From Pseudarthrobacter sp. ATCC 49987 (lineage in GTDB: Bacteria > Actinomycetota > Actinomycetes > Actinomycetales > Micrococcaceae): 64,000 bases of DNA. The position numbers and the translations under genes are program-made. Below the pieces are notes generated by a model that saw nothing but the letters and a program-made list of their open reading frames with translations, made no database searches and was not told the origin of the DNA. The number at the start of each line of letters is the position of its first letter. The stretch's first letter is position 1. Shown piece after piece: positions 8,114-22,153 of the stretch. The stretch spans positions 620,001 through 684,000 of the forward strand of contig NZ_JAABNS010000001.1 of assembly GCF_009928425.1 (NCBI RefSeq), read 5' to 3'.

Positions 8114-8140
8114 GCACTGCGGAGTCACTCCGCAGGGTGC
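8114..8140 (+). other. Strong hairpin in the rpoB leader
   Basis: GCACTGCGGAG (8114-8124) pairs with CTCCGCAG (8128-8135) and, past one bulged G, GTGC (8137-8140), around a 3-base loop. No T run follows, so it is not a typical terminator. It lies about 50 bases before the rpoB start. Confidence 0.55.
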
Positions 8141-8189
8141 ATAACGGGGGAGATCTGAAAACGCCTGAAGGTCTGTGGAAGGATCCCTC

Positions 8190-11100
8190 TTGGTCGCCTC
8201 GAGCACCTCTAATGTAAACAACGCTGCAACCGCTATCAATGCCGACAGCACCGACGGTGCAACCCGCCGGCTCTCATTCGCAAAGATTCACGAACCTCTT
8301 GACGTTCCGAATCTGCTTGCCCTGCAAACGGACAGCTTTGACTGGCTGGTCGGAAACGAACGCTGGCAGGCACGCGTAGCCAAGGCCGTCGAAGAAGGCG
8401 ACCTCAGCGTCGCCACCTCCTCGGGTCTGTCTGACATCTTTGAAGAGATCTCCCCGATCGAGGATTTCCAGGGCACCATGTCCCTGAGCTTCTCGGAGCC
8501 GGAGTTCGCTGATCCGAAGTACACCATGGCTGAGTGCAAGGACCGGGACGCAACGTACTCGGCGCCGCTGTACGTCAAGGCCGAATTCATGAACAACAAC
8601 ACGGGCGAAATCAAGCAGCAGACCGTGTTCATGGGTGACTTCCCGCTGATGACCGAGAAGGGCACCTTCGTCGTCAACGGCACCGAACGTGTTGTTGTCT
8701 CGCAGCTGGTCCGCTCCCCGGGCGCCTACTTTGAGCGCACCGCCGACAAGACCAGCGACAAGGACATCTTCACCGCGAAGATCATCCCGTCCCGCGGCGC
8801 CTGGTTCGAACTCGAAATCGACAAGCGCGACCAGGTCGGCGTTCGCCTCGACCGCAAGCGCAAGCAGTCCGTCACGGTGCTGCTGAAGGCCCTCGGCTGG
8901 ACCGAAGGCCAGATCCTCGAAGAGTTCGGCCAGTACGACTCTATGCGCGCAACGCTGGAGAAGGACGCCACCGAAACCCGCGAAGATGCCTTGCTGGACA
9001 TCTACCGGAAGCTGCGACCGGGCGAGCCGCCCACGGTCGAGGCTGCCCAGTCCCTGCTGGACAACCTGTACTTCAACTCCAAGCGCTACGATCTGGCCAA
9101 GGTTGGCCGCTACAAGATCAACCGCAAGCTCGGCATCGACCGCTCCCTTGGCGACAAGGAAGCGTCTGTCCTGCACGTTGAAGACATTGTCGCCATGATC
9201 AAGTTCCTCGTTGCCCTGCACGCCGGTGAGAAGACCCTCACGGGCAAGCGCGACGGCCAGGACCACGAGCTGCGCGTTGAGATCGATGACATCGACCACT
9301 TCGGCAACCGCCGCATCCGCGCCGTCGGCGAGCTCATCGAGAACCAGGTCCGCACCGGCCTGTCCCGTATGGAGCGCGTTGTCCGCGAGCGTATGACGAC
9401 CCAGGACGTCGAGGCCATCACGCCTCAGACCCTGATCAACATCCGCCCCGTCGTGGCAGCGATCAAGGAGTTCTTCGGAACGTCCCAGCTGTCCCAGTTC
9501 ATGGACCAGAACAACCCCCTGTCGGGTCTGACCCACAAGCGCCGCCTGTCGGCCCTTGGCCCGGGTGGTCTGTCCCGTGACCGTGCAGGCATGGAAGTCC
9601 GGGACGTTCACCCGTCCCACTACGGACGTATGTGCCCCATTGAAACCCCTGAAGGCCCGAACATTGGCCTGATCGGTTCGCTGGCCTCCTACGGACGGAT
9701 CAACCCGTTCGGGTTCATCGAGACGCCGTACCGCCTCGTGTCCGAGGGTGTTGTCTCCGATGAGGTCGAGTACCTCACGGCCGATGACGAGGCAGAGGTC
9801 CTGATCGCACAGGCCAACGCTCCGCTCGACGAGAACAAGAAGTTCGCCGAAGAGACGGTCCTCGTCCGTGCCCGTGGTGGTGGAGGCGAGCCCGTGCTGG
9901 TTCCCGCCGCCGAGGTCGAGTTCATGGACGTTTCCCCGCGCCAGATGGTGTCCGTGGCTACCGCCCTGATTCCGTTCCTTGAGCATGACGATGCTAACCG
10001 CGCACTCATGGGTGCCAACATGCAGCGCCAGGCCGTGCCGCTGGTCCGTTCCGAGGCACCGTTTGTCGGTACCGGCATGGAACGCGCCGCTGCAGTCGAC
10101 GCCGGTGACGTCACCATCGCGAAGAAGGCCGGTGTGGTTACCGAGGTCTCCGCTGAGCTCGTGATCGTGCTCAACGACGACGGTACGGAAACCAACTACC
10201 GCATCAACAAGTTCGCCCGCTCCAACCAGGGCAACTGCTACAACAACCGCGTTCTGGTGAACGAAGGCCAGCGTCTGGAAGTCGGCGGCATCATCGCCGA
10301 CGGCCCGGCAACGGACCAGGGCGAACTGGCCCTCGGTAAGAACCTGCTCGTGGCATTCATGTCATGGGAAGGCCACAACTTCGAGGATGCCATCATCCTG
10401 TCCCAGCGGATCGTGGCTGAGGACGTTCTTTCCTCCATCCACATCGAGGAGCACGAGATCGATGCCCGCGACACCAAGCTTGGTGCCGAGGAAATCACCC
10501 GTGACATCCCGAACGTGTCCGAGGAAGTCCTGGCCGGCCTGGACGAGCGTGGCATCATCCACATCGGTGCCGAGGTCGAAGCCGGCGACATCCTGGTCGG
10601 AAAGGTCACGCCCAAGGGCGAGACCGAGCTGACCCCGGAAGAGCGCCTGCTGCGCGCCATCTTCGGTGAGAAGTCCCGCGAAGTGCGCGACACCTCCCTG
10701 AAGGTTCCGCACGGCGAGTCCGGCACCGTTATCGGTGTCCGTGTCTTCGACCGCGACAACGACGACGAGCTGCCCCCGGGCGTCAACCAGCTGGTCCGCG
10801 TCTACGTCGCTGCCAAGCGCAAGATCACCGACGGCGACAAGCTCGCCGGCCGTCACGGCAACAAGGGCGTTATCTCCAAGATCCTCCCGATCGAGGACAT
10901 GCCCTTCCTTGCCGACGGTACCCCCGTTGATATCGTCCTGAACCCGCTGGGTGTTCCGGGCCGTATGAACGTCGGCCAGGTGCTCGAAACGCACCTCGGC
11001 TGGGTTGCCAAGACCGGCTGGAAGATCGAGGGCGAGCCTGAGTGGCTCAAGCAGCTGCCGAACCTGCCGCGCGAGAGTGGCTCGACCACTGTTGCAACGC

Positions 11101-11708
11101 CGGTCTTCGACGGTGCTCGTGAAGAGGAAATCACCGGTCTCCTCGACTCCACCAACGTCACCCGCGACGGCGTCCGCCTGATCAACTCCTCAGGCAAGAC
11201 CCGCTTGTTCGACGGCCGCTCCGGCGAGCCGTTCCCGGATCCGATCTCGGTCGGCTACATGTACATCCTGAAGCTCCACCACTTGGTGGACGACAAGATC
11301 CACGCGCGCTCCACCGGCCCGTACTCCATGATCACGCAGCAGCCGCTGGGTGGTAAGGCACAGTTCGGTGGCCAGCGCTTCGGTGAAATGGAAGTGTGGG
11401 CGCTCGAAGCTTACGGCGCCGCCTACACGCTCCAGGAGCTCCTCACGATCAAGTCGGATGATATCCACGGTCGTGTGAAGGTCTACGAAGCCATCGTCAA
11501 GGGCGAGAACATCCCGGAGCCGGGCGTTCCTGAGTCCTTCAAGGTCTTGATCAAGGAAATGCAGTCGCTGTGCCTGAACGTGGAAGTTCTTTCCACGGAC
11601 GGAACCACAATTGAAATGCGTGACTCTGATGACGCAGTCTTCACGGCTGCGGAAGAACTGGGCATCGATCTGTCTCGTGCAGAGCCCAGTTCCGTAGAAG
11701 AGGTTTAG
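8190..11708 (+). CDS. rpoB: DNA-directed RNA polymerase beta subunit
   Basis: The protein of about 1172 residues is the beta subunit of RNA polymerase. I place the start at TTG 8190 (product [11 protein letters not shown]), 6 bases after GGAAGGA at 8177-8183; a GTG at 8175 in the same frame overlaps that ribosome binding site and is less likely. The rifampicin region [17 protein letters not shown] begins near residue 430 and has the wild-type-like D439, H449 and S454 (E. coli D516, H526, S531), so no classical resistance change is visible. Other landmarks are [19 protein letters not shown] and the C-terminal [12 protein letters not shown] block. It is co-oriented with rpoC, 119 bases downstream. 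Confidence 0.98.
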   Translation: MVASSTSNVNNAATAINADSTDGATRRLSFAKIHEPLDVPNLLALQTDSFDWLVGNERWQARVAKAVEEGDLSVATSSGLSDIFEEISPIEDFQGTMSLSFSEPEFADPKYTMAECKDRDATYSAPLYVKAEFMNNNTGEIKQQTVFMGDFPLMTEKGTFVVNGTERVVVSQLVRSPGAYFERTADKTSDKDIFTAKIIPSRGAWFELEIDKRDQVGVRLDRKRKQSVTVLLKALGWTEGQILEEFGQYDSMRATLEKDATETREDALLDIYRKLRPGEPPTVEAAQSLLDNLYFNSKRYDLAKVGRYKINRKLGIDRSLGDKEASVLHVEDIVAMIKFLVALHAGEKTLTGKRDGQDHELRVEIDDIDHFGNRRIRAVGELIENQVRTGLSRMERVVRERMTTQDVEAITPQTLINIRPVVAAIKEFFGTSQLSQFMDQNNPLSGLTHKRRLSALGPGGLSRDRAGMEVRDVHPSHYGRMCPIETPEGPNIGLIGSLASYGRINPFGFIETPYRLVSEGVVSDEVEYLTADDEAEVLIAQANAPLDENKKFAEETVLVRARGGGGEPVLVPAAEVEFMDVSPRQMVSVATALIPFLEHDDANRALMGANMQRQAVPLVRSEAPFVGTGMERAAAVDAGDVTIAKKAGVVTEVSAELVIVLNDDGTETNYRINKFARSNQGNCYNNRVLVNEGQRLEVGGIIADGPATDQGELALGKNLLVAFMSWEGHNFEDAIILSQRIVAEDVLSSIHIEEHEIDARDTKLGAEEITRDIPNVSEEVLAGLDERGIIHIGAEVEAGDILVGKVTPKGETELTPEERLLRAIFGEKSREVRDTSLKVPHGESGTVIGVRVFDRDNDDELPPGVNQLVRVYVAAKRKITDGDKLAGRHGNKGVISKILPIEDMPFLADGTPVDIVLNPLGVPGRMNVGQVLETHLGWVAKTGWKIEGEPEWLKQLPNLPRESGSTTVATPVFDGAREEEITGLLDSTNVTRDGVRLINSSGKTRLFDGRSGEPFPDPISVGYMYILKLHHLVDDKIHARSTGPYSMITQQPLGGKAQFGGQRFGEMEVWALEAYGAAYTLQELLTIKSDDIHGRVKVYEAIVKGENIPEPGVPESFKVLIKEMQSLCLNVEVLSTDGTTIEMRDSDDAVFTAAEELGIDLSRAEPSSVEEV

Positions 11709-11716
11709 CAGGGGGT

Positions 11717-11763
11717 TTACCGGGAGAAGCCAAGCGGCCCCGCCGCCTGACTTTTCCCGGTAA
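11717..11763 (+). other. Inverted repeat between rpoB and rpoC
   Basis: TTACCGGGA at 11717-11725 pairs with TCCCGGTAA at 11755-11763, with AAG/CTT extending the stem after a one-base mismatch. No T run follows, so it is more likely an mRNA processing or stability structure than a full terminator. Confidence 0.55.
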
Positions 11764-11827
11764 CCACCTCCCTCTTCCCGTAACCCAAGACTTCAGAATT
11801 TAGAGAACAAGAGAGAACAGGGACCAT

Positions 11828-15727
<3,900 letters not shown>

Positions 15728-15736
15728 CCGCTAACA

Positions 15737-15798
15737 CAACGCGGGGTCACCTACAGTCCAATCCGAACCATGGATTGACTCGAAGTGACCCCGCGTTG
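15737..15798 (+). terminator. Long hairpin terminator after rpoC
   Basis: CAACGCGGGGTCAC (15737-15750) pairs with GTGACCCCGCGTTG (15785-15798); inside it AGTCCAATCC pairs with GGATTGACT. CTGTTT follows. It begins 10 bases after the rpoC stop. Confidence 0.85.
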
Positions 15799-15868
15799 CT
15801 GTTTAACAAGCTGGCTGTAACGGACGGGGTCCGCACCGCAAGGTGGGGGACCACCCTCCTTTAACCCG

Positions 15869-15926
15869 TCGATTGCTCCGTTGACGCCCTTTTGGGTCAT
15901 CAAAACGGCGTTAACGGAGCAACCGA
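15869..15926 (+). repeat. 20-base inverted repeat between rpoC and rpsL
   Basis: The arms at 15869-15888 (starting TCGATTGCTCCG) and 15907-15926 (ending CGGAGCAACCGA) are 20 bases each with an 18-base spacer. The two differences both form G-U pairs in RNA, so the full 20-bp stem is possible. It follows the rpoC terminator and lacks a T run on either side, so its role is open: second terminator, protein site or a dispersed repeat. Confidence 0.6.
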
Positions 15927-15944
15927 TGGGGGTGAGGGCGCCGA

Positions 15945-15974
15945 TTAAGGGCTGGGACCTGTCCGTGTTAGACT
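15945..15974 (+). promoter_or_regulatory. Putative promoter of the str operon
   Basis: TAGACT at 15969-15974 fits the actinobacterial -10 consensus; TTAAGG at 15945-15950 with an 18-base spacer is a weak -35. The 523-base gap between rpoC and rpsL otherwise holds the inverted repeats listed nearby and no gene. Confidence 0.4.
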
Positions 15975-16012
15975 TGAGACTAATTGTTATTGTGGCAGTG
16001 GATGAGTGCGCC

Positions 16013-16028
16013 GGTTCTAGTTAGAACC
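16013..16028 (+). promoter_or_regulatory. Perfect inverted repeat in the rpsL leader
   Basis: GGTTCTA (16013-16019) and TAGAACC (16022-16028) are separated by GT. The symmetry and its position about 40 bases after the putative -10 suit an operator or small RNA hairpin. Confidence 0.4.
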
Positions 16029-16205
16029 AGGACGACGTTTCCGGTTTGCAGGGTTCTTGTGCAACGTATGCCACATTTTCGCATGCCTAGGGGCAATCCG
16101 GGACGAGAGTCCGCGGATGCCGGCGTGCGGTCCGACTATTAAGGCTTCGCCTCAGCTGCTCTGGAGAGAACTTCAAAGCTCGAACGGCGGGGCGCAGCGA
16201 CAAGA

Positions 16206-16241
16206 GAGCGGCTGCCAACGGCCGCTCCGGATAAAACGGAG
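16206..16241 (+). promoter_or_regulatory. Competing hairpins over the rpsL ribosome binding site
   Basis: GAGCGGC (16206-16212) can pair with GCCGCTC (16221-16227). Alternatively CTCCG (16225-16229) can pair with CGGAG (16237-16241), which is the rpsL ribosome binding site. The two helices share three bases and exclude each other, which is the layout of a translation switch. The helices are short and could be chance. Confidence 0.4.
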
Positions 16242-16250
16242 AACACGAGA

Positions 16251-16625
16251 GTGCCTACGATTAACCAGCTGGTCCGCAAGGGCCGCACGCCGAAGGTCAA
16301 GAAGACCAAGGCCCCCGCGCTTAACGGCAGCCCGATGCGCCGCGGTGTTTGCACCCGCGTGTACACGACGACCCCGAAGAAGCCGAACTCGGCTCTGCGT
16401 AAGGTTGCACGTGTCCGCCTCAACGGTGGCGTTGAAGTGACCGCGTACATCCCCGGTGTAGGCCACAACCTGCAGGAGCACTCCATTGTGCTCGTCCGTG
16501 GTGGTCGCGTTAAGGACCTTCCGGGTGTCCGTTACAAGATCGTCCGTGGTGCCCTCGATACCCAGGGTGTCAAGAACCGTAAGCAGGCTCGTAGCCGCTA
16601 CGGCGCAAAGATGGAGAAGAAGTAA
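16251..16625 (+). CDS. rpsL: 30S ribosomal protein S12
   Basis: The 124-residue protein sits at the decoding centre of the 30S subunit and controls accuracy. It starts with GTG at 16251 after CGGAG. Residues K43 ([16 protein letters not shown]) and K88 (GGRVKDLPG), which change in streptomycin-resistant mutants, are wild type here. It is the first gene of the rpsL-rpsG-fusA-tuf series; rpsG begins one base after its stop. Confidence 0.98.
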   Translation: MPTINQLVRKGRTPKVKKTKAPALNGSPMRRGVCTRVYTTTPKKPNSALRKVARVRLNGGVEVTAYIPGVGHNLQEHSIVLVRGGRVKDLPGVRYKIVRGALDTQGVKNRKQARSRYGAKMEKK

Positions 16626-16626
16626 T

Positions 16627-17097
16627 ATGCCTCGCAAGGGTCCGGCCCCCAAGCGGCCGCTAGTTCTAGATCCCGTTTACGGCTCCCCGCTGGTCACCCA
16701 GCTGATTAACAAGGTGCTCGTTGACGGCAAGAAGTCCACCGCAGAGCGCATCGTTTACGGTGCACTCGAAGGTGCTCGTGCCAAGTCCGGCGGCGACCCC
16801 GTTGCAGCCCTCAAGAAGGCCATGGAGAACGTCAAGCCTTCCCTCGAGGTCCGCTCCCGCCGCGTCGGCGGCGCCACCTACCAGGTTCCGGTTGAGGTCA
16901 AGCCGGGCCGCTCCACCGCCCTCGCCCTGCGCTGGCTGGTTGGCTACTCCAAGGCCCGCCGCGAGAAGACCATGACCGAGCGCCTCCAGAACGAGATTCT
17001 GGATGCCTCCAACGGTCTCGGTGCCGCTGTGAAGCGTCGCGAAGACACCCACAAGATGGCCGAGTCCAACAAGGCCTTCGCACACTACCGCTGGTAA
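16627..17097 (+). CDS. rpsG: 30S ribosomal protein S7
   Basis: The 156-residue protein begins at ATG 16627, one base after the rpsL stop ([20 protein letters not shown]); a longer in-frame reading would overlap rpsL and is not needed. Family blocks include [20 protein letters not shown] and [20 protein letters not shown]7 nucleates assembly of the 30S head by binding 16S rRNA. It is translated from the rpsL transcript, probably coupled to it, and is followed by fusA after 69 bases. Confidence 0.98.
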   Translation: MPRKGPAPKRPLVLDPVYGSPLVTQLINKVLVDGKKSTAERIVYGALEGARAKSGGDPVAALKKAMENVKPSLEVRSRRVGGATYQVPVEVKPGRSTALALRWLVGYSKARREKTMTERLQNEILDASNGLGAAVKRREDTHKMAESNKAFAHYRW

Positions 17098-17166
17098 TAC
17101 TTCCCGGACGCCGCCGGCTCAACCGAGCCGGCGGCGGACGTGCAGTCCATCCGAAAGGGAGACACC

Positions 17167-19281
17167 GTGGCACAGGACGTGCTTACCGACCTTAGCAAGG
17201 TCCGCAATATCGGCATTATGGCCCACATCGATGCCGGAAAGACCACTACTACCGAGCGCATCCTGTTCTACACGGGTGTGAACCACAAGATCGGCGAAAC
17301 GCACGACGGCGCTTCGACGACTGACTGGATGGAACAGGAAAAGGAACGCGGCATCACCATCACGTCTGCCGCCGTGACCTGCTTCTGGGAAAACAACCAG
17401 ATCAACATCATCGACACCCCCGGTCACGTGGACTTCACGGTTGAGGTTGAGCGCTCCCTGCGCGTCCTCGACGGTGCAGTTGCCGTGTTCGATGGCAAGG
17501 AAGGCGTGGAGCCGCAGTCTGAGACTGTCTGGCGCCAGGCTGACAAGTACAACGTCCCGCGTATCTGCTTCGTCAACAAGATGGACAAGCTCGGCGCTGA
17601 CTTCTACTTCACCGTCGACACCATCATCAGCCGCCTCGGTGCCAAGCCGCTCGTCATGCAGCTGCCGATCGGCGCCGAGAACGACTTCATCGGCGTCGTC
17701 GACCTGCTCTACATGCGCGCACTGGTCTGGCCCGGCGACTCCAAGGGTGACGTCACCATGGGTGCCAAGTACGAGATCCAGGAGATCCCGGCTGACCTGA
17801 AGGAAAAGGCCGAAGAGTACCGCGCAGCGCTCGTTGAGACCGTTGCAGAGTCCTCCGAAGAGCTCATGGAGAAGTACCTCGAAGGTGAAGAAATCACCGA
17901 AGACGAGCTCAAGGCCGGCATCCGCAAGATGACGATCAACTCCGAGCTCTACCCGGTCTTCTGCGGATCCGCATTCAAGAACCGCGGCGTCCAGCCGATG
18001 CTTGATGCTGTTGTCGATTACCTGCCGAACCCGCTCGACGTCCCCCCGATGATCGGTCACGATCCTCGCGACGAAGAGAAGGAACTGACGCGCAAGCCGT
18101 CCTCCGAGGAGCCTTTCTCGGCTCTGGCGTTCAAGATTGCCACGCACCCGTTCTTCGGACAGCTCACCTTCATCCGCGTGTACTCCGGTCACGTGGAAGC
18201 AGGCTCCCAGGTGGTCAACTCCACCAAGGGCAAGAAGGAGCGCATCGGCAAGCTGTTCCAGATGCACGCCAACAAGGAAATGCCGGTTGACGGCGCTACT
18301 GCGGGCCACATCTACGCAGCGATCGGCCTGAAGGACACCACCACGGGCGACACCCTGTGCGATCCGGCCAACCAGATCGTCCTGGAGTCCATGAGCTTCC
18401 CGGAGCCCGTGATCTCTGTTGCGATCGAGCCGAACACGAAGGGTGACCAGGAGAAGCTCTCCACGGCCATCCAGAAGCTCTCCGCTGAGGACCCGACCTT
18501 CCAGGTCTCCCTCAACGAGGACACCGGCCAGACCATCATCGCCGGCATGGGCGAGCTCCACCTGGACATCCTGGTGGACCGCATGCGCCGCGAATTCAAG
18601 GTCGAGGCAAACGTTGGCAAGCCGCAGGTTGCTTACCGCGAAACCATCAAGCGTGCTGTAGAGCGTCACGACTACACGCACAAGAAGCAGACCGGTGGTT
18701 CCGGCCAGTTCGCAAAGATCCAGATTGCGATCGAGCCGCTGGACACGTCCGAGGGCGAGCTGTACGAGTTCTCGAACAAGGTCACCGGTGGACGTATTCC
18801 GCGCGAATACATCCCCTCCGTAGACGCCGGTATCCAGGATGCGCTGAACGACGGCGTCCTCGCCGGATACCCGGTTGTCGGCATCAAGGCCACGCTGATT
18901 GACGGCGCGTACCATGATGTTGACTCCTCGGAAATGGCGTTCAAGATCGCCGGGCGTATGGCTTTCAAGGAAGCCGCACGCAAGGCGAACCCCATCCTGC
19001 TCGAACCGCTGATGGATGTCGAGGTCCGCACCCCTGAGGAATACATGGGTGAAGTTATCGGTGACCTCAACTCCCGCCGTGGCCAGATGCAGTCCATGGA
19101 AGATGCCCAGGGCGTCAAGGTCATCCGCGCGCACGTCCCGCTGTCCGGCATGTTCGGCTACATCGGCGACCTGCGCTCGAAGACCCAGGGCCGCGCTGTG
19201 TACTCCATGACGTTCCACAGCTACGCCGAGGTCCCGAAGGCATTTGCCGACGAGATCATCCAGAAGAACCGCGGCGAGTAG
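17167..19281 (+). CDS. fusA: Elongation factor G
   Basis: The 704-residue GTPase drives ribosomal translocation. It starts at GTG 17167 ([14 protein letters not shown]), after AAAGGGA. G motifs appear in order: [12 protein letters not shown] (G1), GITITSA (G2), [11 protein letters not shown] (G3) and NKMD (G4); domain IV and V landmarks include [11 protein letters not shown] and the C-terminal [17 protein letters not shown]. Length is normal for the family. It sits in the str operon between rpsG and tuf. Confidence 0.98.
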   Translation: MAQDVLTDLSKVRNIGIMAHIDAGKTTTTERILFYTGVNHKIGETHDGASTTDWMEQEKERGITITSAAVTCFWENNQINIIDTPGHVDFTVEVERSLRVLDGAVAVFDGKEGVEPQSETVWRQADKYNVPRICFVNKMDKLGADFYFTVDTIISRLGAKPLVMQLPIGAENDFIGVVDLLYMRALVWPGDSKGDVTMGAKYEIQEIPADLKEKAEEYRAALVETVAESSEELMEKYLEGEEITEDELKAGIRKMTINSELYPVFCGSAFKNRGVQPMLDAVVDYLPNPLDVPPMIGHDPRDEEKELTRKPSSEEPFSALAFKIATHPFFGQLTFIRVYSGHVEAGSQVVNSTKGKKERIGKLFQMHANKEMPVDGATAGHIYAAIGLKDTTTGDTLCDPANQIVLESMSFPEPVISVAIEPNTKGDQEKLSTAIQKLSAEDPTFQVSLNEDTGQTIIAGMGELHLDILVDRMRREFKVEANVGKPQVAYRETIKRAVERHDYTHKKQTGGSGQFAKIQIAIEPLDTSEGELYEFSNKVTGGRIPREYIPSVDAGIQDALNDGVLAGYPVVGIKATLIDGAYHDVDSSEMAFKIAGRMAFKEAARKANPILLEPLMDVEVRTPEEYMGEVIGDLNSRRGQMQSMEDAQGVKVIRAHVPLSGMFGYIGDLRSKTQGRAVYSMTFHSYAEVPKAFADEIIQKNRGE

Positions 19282-19345
19282 TCCCCAGGGCTCTCGCAGC
19301 AACAAACTCGGGTGCGTCTCCGCCAACGGAGATTCACCCGGTGCA

Positions 19346-19378
19346 GGTGGCCGGCTCCGGCCTGCCGGGCCGGCCACC
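19346..19378 (+). other. GC-rich hairpin between fusA and tuf
   Basis: GGTGGCCGGC (19346-19355) pairs perfectly with GCCGGCCACC (19369-19378). There is no T run, so termination would be partial; it may separate tuf expression from fusA. Confidence 0.55.
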
Positions 19379-19449
19379 AGCACCGACAGACTCGAGGGAC
19401 TAGTATTAGTTCCTGAATCTGCAATTTCATCAATCCAAAGCCCCCCAAG

Positions 19450-19455
19450 TAGACT
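19450..19455 (+). promoter_or_regulatory. Putative -10 element of a tuf promoter
   Basis: TAGACT lies 69 bases before the tuf start, downstream of the fusA hairpin. A separate tuf promoter is common in actinobacteria. The -35 is unclear (TTTCAT at 19425 would need a 19-base spacer). Confidence 0.35.
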
Positions 19456-19523
19456 TATTGAAGTTTCGCCGCGACAAGCGCGGTCGAAGGGTAAGTCATT
19501 TGAAAACGTTCTAGGAGGAACCT

Positions 19524-20714
19524 GTGGCAAAGGCAAAGTTCGAGCGGACTAAGCCGCACGTCAACATCGGCACCATTGGTCACGTTGACCACGGTAAGAC
19601 GACGCTGACGGCCGCGATTTCCAAGGTGCTGTACGACAAGTACCCGACTCTCAACGAGCAGCGCGACTTCGCGTCTATTGACTCTGCTCCCGAAGAGCGT
19701 CAGCGCGGCATTACCATCAACATCTCCCACGTTGAGTACCAGACCGAGAAGCGCCACTACGCACACGTAGACGCCCCGGGTCACGCTGACTACATCAAGA
19801 ACATGATCACCGGTGCTGCACAGATGGACGGTGCAATCCTCGTGGTTGCCGCCACTGACGGCCCGATGGCTCAGACCCGCGAGCACGTTCTGCTGGCCCG
19901 CCAGGTTGGCGTTCCCTACCTGCTGGTCGCACTGAACAAGTCGGACATGGTCGATGACGAAGAGCTCCTCGACCTCGTCGAAATGGAAGTTCGCGAGCTG
20001 CTTTCGGCTCAGGGCTTCGATGGCGACAACGCTCCGGTTGTTCGCGTTTCCGGCCTGAAGGCACTCGAAGGCGACCCGGTTTGGGTCAAGTCCGTCGAGG
20101 ACCTCATGGAAGCTGTCGACGAGTCCGTTCCGGACCCCGTACGTGACCGTGACAAGCCGTTCCTGATGCCGATCGAAGATGTCTTCACGATCACCGGCCG
20201 TGGCACCGTTGTTACGGGCCGCGCCGAGCGTGGAACCCTCGCCATCAACTCCGAGGTCGAGATCGTCGGCATCCGCCCGGTCCAGAAGACCACGGTTACC
20301 GGTATCGAGATGTTCCACAAGCAGCTCGACGAAGCATGGGCCGGCGAGAACTGTGGCCTCCTGCTCCGCGGTCTGAAGCGCGACGATGTCGAGCGTGGCC
20401 AGGTTGTCGTCAAGCCGGGTTCCATCACCCCGCACACCGACTTCGAGGCTAACGTCTACATCCTCTCCAAGGACGAAGGCGGACGTCACAACCCGTTCTA
20501 CTCCAACTACCGCCCGCAGTTCTACTTCCGCACCACGGACGTAACCGGCGTTATCACCCTGCCGGAAGGCACGGAAATGGTTATGCCGGGCGACAACACT
20601 GAGATGACCGTTGCGCTCATCCAGCCCATCGCCATGGAAGAGGGCCTCGGCTTCGCTATCCGCGAAGGCGGCCGCACCGTTGGTTCGGGACGCGTTACCA
20701 AGATCCTCAAGTAA
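19524..20714 (+). CDS. tuf: Elongation factor Tu
   Basis: The 396-residue GTPase delivers aminoacyl-tRNA to the ribosome. It starts at GTG 19524 after CTAGGAGGAACCT. G motifs are [25 protein letters not shown] and NKSD. Domain 2 and 3 landmarks ([32 protein letters not shown]) are intact. It is the last gene of the str series and is followed by a strong terminator. Confidence 0.98.
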   Translation: MAKAKFERTKPHVNIGTIGHVDHGKTTLTAAISKVLYDKYPTLNEQRDFASIDSAPEERQRGITINISHVEYQTEKRHYAHVDAPGHADYIKNMITGAAQMDGAILVVAATDGPMAQTREHVLLARQVGVPYLLVALNKSDMVDDEELLDLVEMEVRELLSAQGFDGDNAPVVRVSGLKALEGDPVWVKSVEDLMEAVDESVPDPVRDRDKPFLMPIEDVFTITGRGTVVTGRAERGTLAINSEVEIVGIRPVQKTTVTGIEMFHKQLDEAWAGENCGLLLRGLKRDDVERGQVVVKPGSITPHTDFEANVYILSKDEGGRHNPFYSNYRPQFYFRTTDVTGVITLPEGTEMVMPGDNTEMTVALIQPIAMEEGLGFAIREGGRTVGSGRVTKILK

Positions 20715-20777
20715 TACTTGCTGATCTGAATTACCTGCTGACCGGACTGGCCGCCTCACGGCCACCGCGAAGCCAAG

Positions 20778-20809
20778 AACAGCCCCGCTGCACTCGCAGC
20801 GGGGCTGTT
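20778..20809 (+). terminator. Terminator after tuf
   Basis: AACAGCCCCGCTGC (20778-20791) pairs perfectly with GCAGCGGGGCTGTT (20796-20809), followed by CTGTTTCTT. It ends the str operon. Confidence 0.9.
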
Positions 20810-20882
20810 CTGTTTCTTGCCCCTGCTGGAGCCGGGTCCAAGGCCACTAACGGGCCAGGTGTGCGTGTCCCACGATGGTGTG

Positions 20883-22065
<1,183 letters not shown>

Positions 22066-22153
22066 CCACCCGGCGGTGATACATTTCATCTAGTCATTGG
22101 ATTTACTGGGGGGGCTGGGCGGATTCGGGCAGCCGGAGTCATGAAGGACCTAT

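Noticed and set aside
9480..9560. Rifampicin or streptomycin resistance mutations in rpoB and rpsL
   Set aside because: rpoB D439, H449, S454 and rpsL K43, K88 are all wild-type residues.
22066..22153. Small gene between the esterase relic and the giant membrane gene
   Set aside because: No frame with a ribosome binding site and sensible product is visible.
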